Below, one piece after another: positions 60,540 through 64,000 of a DNA stretch of 64,000 nucleotides. Both the position numbers and the translations under genes were made by a program. Under the pieces are notes generated by a model. That model was not told the DNA's origin. It worked only from the letters and a program-made list of their open reading frames with translations, and did no database searches. Numbering within the stretch: position 1 is the first letter of the stretch; each line of letters opens with the position of its first letter. The DNA is from Proteles cristata cristata (lineage: Eukaryota > Chordata > Mammalia > Carnivora > Hyaenidae), in contig JAESUZ010002606.1 in NCBI GenBank assembly GCA_017311185.1, forward strand, positions 682,001 through 746,000, in the 5' to 3' direction.

Positions 60540-61214
60540 CTCCCTCAGCAAGTGCACGCCTTTCAGCCCGTCCTGCTGCTGCTGGGCCACGGTGACGCCC
60601 AAGACGAGCGTGTGCACCACACAGGAGACCACGGAGATGATGACGATGGGGCTGAGGCTGAGGGGCAGCGTGATGAAGAAGGAGAAGACAAAGAAGGTCT
60701 GCCAGCCCACCGTGTCGCTGGCCGCATGTGCGCGGGCAAAATTCAGGCCCAGGTAGGAGAAAATCTGGGCAGTTATCAGCAGCCACAGCAGGTAGGGCAC
60801 CACTTTCCGGGTGACGCGGTCCGGGAGGAGCCCCTTTTTGCAGAGCACGAAGAGCAGGATGTCCAACAGCAGTCCCATCCCAGCCACGACAAGGGGAGCC
60901 AGCTTGTCGCTGGAGTAGACCACGGCGCACATGACCACCACGTAGCAGTCGAAGAGGGCCGCGAAGACCACTAGCACCAGCAGGGTCTCATGGCGCTGCC
61001 GTTTGAAGTAGGTCTGGTACAAGTTCTCCAAGGACTCGGGCACGAAGGTCAGCCGCATGAACCGAGGCAGGCAGAGGCAGGATCCCGAGCTCCGGACAGA
61101 GATCTCATGGGTCCGGCCCACGCCGCGGTCAGGGTCAGAGGGCAGGCTGACTGAGTATTCGGCAGAGTACTCAGCCGAGTACTCGGGCTCCGAAAAGCCC
61201 TGGTTCCTCGGCAT
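60540..61214 (-). CDS. ADCY3: Adenylate cyclase 3, first coding exon (residues 1-225)
   Basis: This exon encodes the N-terminus of the membrane adenylate cyclase that converts ATP to cAMP; the family is known from olfactory and primary cilia and responds to G-alpha-s/olf. The protein starts [20 protein letters not shown], which I recognise as ADCY3. The start codon at 61214 has A at -3 (CCAGGATG). Residues 1-76 are a cytosolic tail with a tandem EYSA repeat and a Cys-rich SGSCLCLP patch. Hydrophobic helices lie at about 77-100, 105-125, 139-159 and 173-208, the first part of the six-helix M1 bundle. After LLRE-225 the frame meets a strong donor, GTGAGT, starting at 60539, so the open frame continuing to 60327 is intronic. 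The junction is phase 0 and matches the next exon. No frameshift or stop is seen. Identity is near certain; boundaries are from splice signals and family knowledge. Confidence 0.97.
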
Positions 61215-61361
61215 CCTGGCGGCTGTCTGCTTCTACCAGCTCAGGACAGGCGGACCCGGAACAGAGGAAGCGCTCTGGAATGGGCCACCTACCAGGACTC
61301 TTGAGGGCCAGCCACCTCCAGCAGCAACGCAGAGCAGGTCTCCAAGACAGGCAGCGCCGAT
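61215..61361 (-). other. ADCY3: Probable ADCY3 5' UTR part of the start-codon exon
   Basis: A plausible acceptor (TTGCCCTTCTAAGTTCCAG) ends at 61362 on the minus strand, giving about 147 untranslated bases before the ATG. A second, weaker acceptor-like site (GGCCCATTCCAG) lies nearer the ATG at about 61275. The exact exon start is inference; transcript data would fix it. Confidence 0.45.
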
Positions 61362-61525
61362 CTGGAACTTAGAAGGGCAATGCCAAGTAGATACACCTCC
61401 CCTCCTTCCTACCTGCGGTTTCCCACGACCCACCTGACCCCTCCCGGAAGATCGCAGCCGCCCGAAGCTCAGGGTCGGGGGCCTTCTCCAGCCGCCCCCA
61501 CCGGACGGCCCTCCCCCGCCCCGCT

Positions 61526-61966
61526 CCACACACGCACACACCACACACACACATCACACACACATCACACATCACACACACATCACACATCACACACAAC
61601 ACACACACCACACGCACATCACACACACACCACACACCACACACACGCACCACACACACGCACATCATACGCACATCACACGCACACCACACACATCACA
61701 CACACCGCACACCACACGCACACCACACGCACACCACACGCACCACACGCACACCACACGCACACACACCACGCACACCACACGGACACCACACGCACAC
61801 ACCACAGGCGCATCACACACACACCACATGCGCATCACGCACACACCACACACACACCCCTACGCACATCACACACACACCACATGCACACACACACACA
61901 CACACACACACACCACACACCACACACATCACTCACACACACACACACACACCACACACACACACC
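61526..61966. repeat. CA/CACGCA compound microsatellite near the ADCY3 start
   Basis: About 440 bases are almost entirely CA dinucleotides broken into CACACCACACGCA-type units, with a purer (CA)n at about 61883-61912. The tract lies 0.3-0.75 kb upstream of the ADCY3 ATG, between the start-codon exon and the CpG island. Alternating purine-pyrimidine sequence with CG steps can adopt Z-DNA. A 263-codon open frame of His and Thr across it is a repeat artefact. Confidence 0.95.
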
Positions 61967-62199
61967 CCTGGTCCTGTCCTGGGCAGTTTCCTGTCTCTGG
62001 CTTGCCGAGAGGCCCGGTCACCTCTCCATCCCTCACACTCCAGGTCCGTCTGTGTCATCTCTTCTCCCTCGGTGCCTGACTTCCTCACCTAAATTTCCAA
62101 CAGGCCCAAGCCCTAGAAGCTGGAGATCAAACGTGCCCGGGAACAACCAAAGCCATCCCGGGGATTCCTGAATCTTCCTTCTGTTTACTTCCTTTATCC

Positions 62200-63230
62200 C
62201 ACCGAGCCCTGGGCGGCTCCGGCTCTCCACCACCTCCGGGCACTACCTGCCCTCGGGAAGGCTGGCCTGCCCCGCATTTACCTGTGCGGGAACTCAGGAG
62301 CCGCGCGGTCCGGCCGGTCCCCGCGCGGGCTGCGGGGCTGGGTCACGCGTGTGGCGGGCGGGGGTCGCGCCGCCCCGCCAGCGTCCCGGTCCCCGGCCGG
62401 AGCGCGACGCCCGCGCCGTCAGGCCCGGGACCCGGCCAGGAGAGGCGCGGGGCTGCCCCTCAGCATCCGCGGGCGCCCGGCCGCAGGAGGAAGGCGGCGG
62501 CGGGCGCTGGAAAATCGGGGGGCGCCCGCCTCCGGGGCTGCGGCTCGCTGCGCGGCCGGACCCCTCCCTCTCGCCCCCGCGGCGGCGGCGCGGCTAGGGG
62601 CGCACTCGGGGCCCTCCCAGGCGGGAGCGCGGGCGGAGGCCGGGGCAGCCCGCCAGCATCCTCTGGGCCGCCGGCGCGCCGAGCGGAGCCAGCCGAGTCC
62701 GGGCGCGGCGCGCTGCGCTGTGAGTCCCCGCGCGGCGCCGGCGGCTCCGGGGCCACGCGCGCTCCAGGCCCCGGGAGGCGGGCGGCGGGCGGCGCCCCTC
62801 CCTCCCCGCAGTCGCCGCCCTCTCGGCGAGCGCGTCCCGGAGTTGGGGGGGCGCCCCGCTCCAGCCCCGCGGCCGGCGGGGGGAAGCTGGAGAAGGGCGC
62901 GGAGGACGCGGGGGCGAGAGTCGGAGGGCCCCGGGGGGCCCGCGCTCCAGCCCCGGCAAGCGAGCCGACTGCGGCTGCTGCGTGGAGGGGCCGGGGTGGG
63001 CGGCGGGCAGGAAGGATGGGCGAGCCGATGCCTACCGCCTCCCCCAACCCCGGGCAGGCCGGGTCTCGGAGGATGAGAGCCCGGGACGTGCCCTCCCGCA
63101 GGTGAGGCGCGTTCGCGGCACCGTCGCCGCCGCCTCTTTGGCTGCGGCTTCCTTCTGGGCGCGGAGAGGAGAGGCCGGGGCTGAGGCTTGGGGCCGGCTG
63201 CCCCGCCGGGCGCGCCGGGCCTAAGTGTCC
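62200..63230 (-). promoter_or_regulatory. ADCY3: CpG island promoter of ADCY3
   Basis: About 1 kb is very GC-rich and packed with CpG (for example GGCGGGCGGGGG near 62352 and many GCCCGCG runs), in sharp contrast to the flanks. It lies 1.0-2.0 kb upstream of the ADCY3 start codon on the same strand, the expected place for a TATA-less, Sp1-type promoter and non-coding first exon. No clear TATA box was seen. Long open frames here on both strands (up to about 300 codons, mostly Ala, Arg, Gly, Pro) are a by-product of few AT-rich stop codons and are not called as genes. The start site cannot be fixed from sequence alone. Confidence 0.85.
62276..62284 (-). other. ADCY3: Candidate 5' splice site of the non-coding ADCY3 first exon
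   Basis: On the minus strand the sequence reads CCCGCACAG then GTAAAT, with the exon ending at 62282. It is a strong donor consensus at the edge of the CpG island facing the coding exon, so it is the best candidate for the end of exon 1. The intron would be about 0.9 kb and would contain the CA repeat. This is inference from the motif. Confidence 0.5.
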
Positions 63231-64000
63231 CCGCCCACCCTGGCAGCCCCAGCCTCCTGCAGAAGGGCCCGCAGCTGAGCTCCGTTCCTGAAGGAGGAGG
63301 GAATGGAGGAGTGGCCCGGGAGGCACCTGGCACGTGGAATCGCTAGAAACCAGCTTCGGAAAGATCTCCCGTGCACATTCCACCTGCTGGAAGATGGGTT
63401 TGAATTTACAAACTCTGCTTAAAAACTAAAATGCTCCTGTGAACGGTTAAGCCTATTAGTCTCTTACACCTTAGTATAAATTACTTCTCTTGGCTTTGAC
63501 CGAACACCTTGACAATATCAACCACCCGCTTTAAGAATTTAGATAAAGGGGAAGGGGAAGAAAAAGTGTGTGTAGTGCGGCATGGGGGTGATGGAGGGGA
63601 AGTTACTGAGGACTGCCAGCAGCATTAGGGAACAGGCTCCCATGGGGAGAGCAGAAGAAATGAGTCAGAGAGGAGACAAACTCAGCCACCCAGGCCCTGG
63701 AAGGAGATGACTCCTCCTTGTGCTACTCAGAGTCATCCTTGAATGCCCTTTCCAAAGCCTCTATCACCTCACATCCCTCAGGAATAGATTCATTGGAGAA
63801 CTGATACTATCACAGCTGTTTCTGTCCTTCCCTCTGCTAATTCTGAAAAGCTGCCAACCCCATCCAAACTTGTCAGGGCATTGATTACCAAGGTGGGGGG
63901 CCGGGCATAGCATCAGGTTTGGGAGGAGCGGAATTCGAATAAACCGACCCCTTTCCCCATTGTTTTAATTGGAGTTTTTTGGTTTGGATTGTGACATGAT
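63231..64000. other. 5' flank of ADCY3, no gene seen
   Basis: Beyond the CpG island the sequence returns to ordinary composition. An AP-1 consensus TGAGTCA is present at 63661-63667. I see no exon, SINE or L1 in this stretch. Confidence 0.6.

Noticed and set aside
61380..62171. 263-codon plus-strand frame of HTHT repeats
   Set aside because: Translation of the CA/CACGCA repeat upstream of ADCY3.
62284..63105. 273-codon plus-strand open frame (and overlapping 241-, 304- and 307-codon frames) in the CpG island
   Set aside because: All frames on both strands are open because stop codons are rare in CpG-rich DNA. Composition is Ala/Arg/Gly/Pro with no domain.
1..64000. CRISPR arrays, phage, plasmid or bacterial systems
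   Set aside because: The regularly spaced similar sequences are SINE copies and minisatellites; the DNA is mammalian.

Overview
This is nuclear DNA of a feliform carnivore, most likely a cat-family species. The main evidence is about 27 copies of a tRNA-Lys-derived carnivore SINE (head GGGGCGCCTGGGTGGCT, internal CAGGTCATGATCTC, CT-rich tail ending in AATAAA and poly-A). Several copies belong to a young felid-like subfamily with near-perfect target-site duplications. Long introns, ancient mammalian MIR, L2 and hAT-Charlie relics and one CpG island fit the same assignment. There are no bacterial-style genes, operons, CRISPR arrays or rRNA/tRNA genes.

The only protein gene I can support is ADCY3 (adenylate cyclase 3), read on the minus strand. 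Its 5' end is here. A CpG island at about 62.2-63.2 kb is the promoter and probably holds a non-coding first exon. The first coding exon is at 60540-61214 (225 codons, ATG at 61214). After an intron of 45,689 bases comes the second coding exon at 14701-14850 (50 codons). The next intron runs off the left edge, so the catalytic-domain exons lie outside the window. Together the two exons encode the cytosolic N-terminus, the first membrane bundle and the helical linker into the first cyclase domain. Both junctions fall between codons and have GT/AG signals.

The rest is intron and 5' flank filled with mobile elements. At 23478-30371 there is an end-to-end L1, inverted relative to the window, with a perfect 18-bp target-site duplication and decayed ORFs. 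It sits in an older L2, next to another old repeat, and itself carries a younger SINE. Older L1 pieces lie at about 9535-11865 (plus), 36990-43190 (minus) and 50935-52110 (plus). Other features are a GAGCATGAG/TG compound minisatellite at 6575-7115, a CA/CACGCA repeat at 61526-61966 between the probable first exon and the start codon, a SINE joined head-to-head with an inverted SINE at 8394-8602, and several serial or nested SINE insertions.

I found no undescribed biological system. The most useful leads are the possible divergent transcript from the CpG island, the repeat tract next to the ADCY3 start, and a small repeat-poor AT-rich block with inverted octamer motifs. Repeat family names come from recognition of consensus features, not from a database search.
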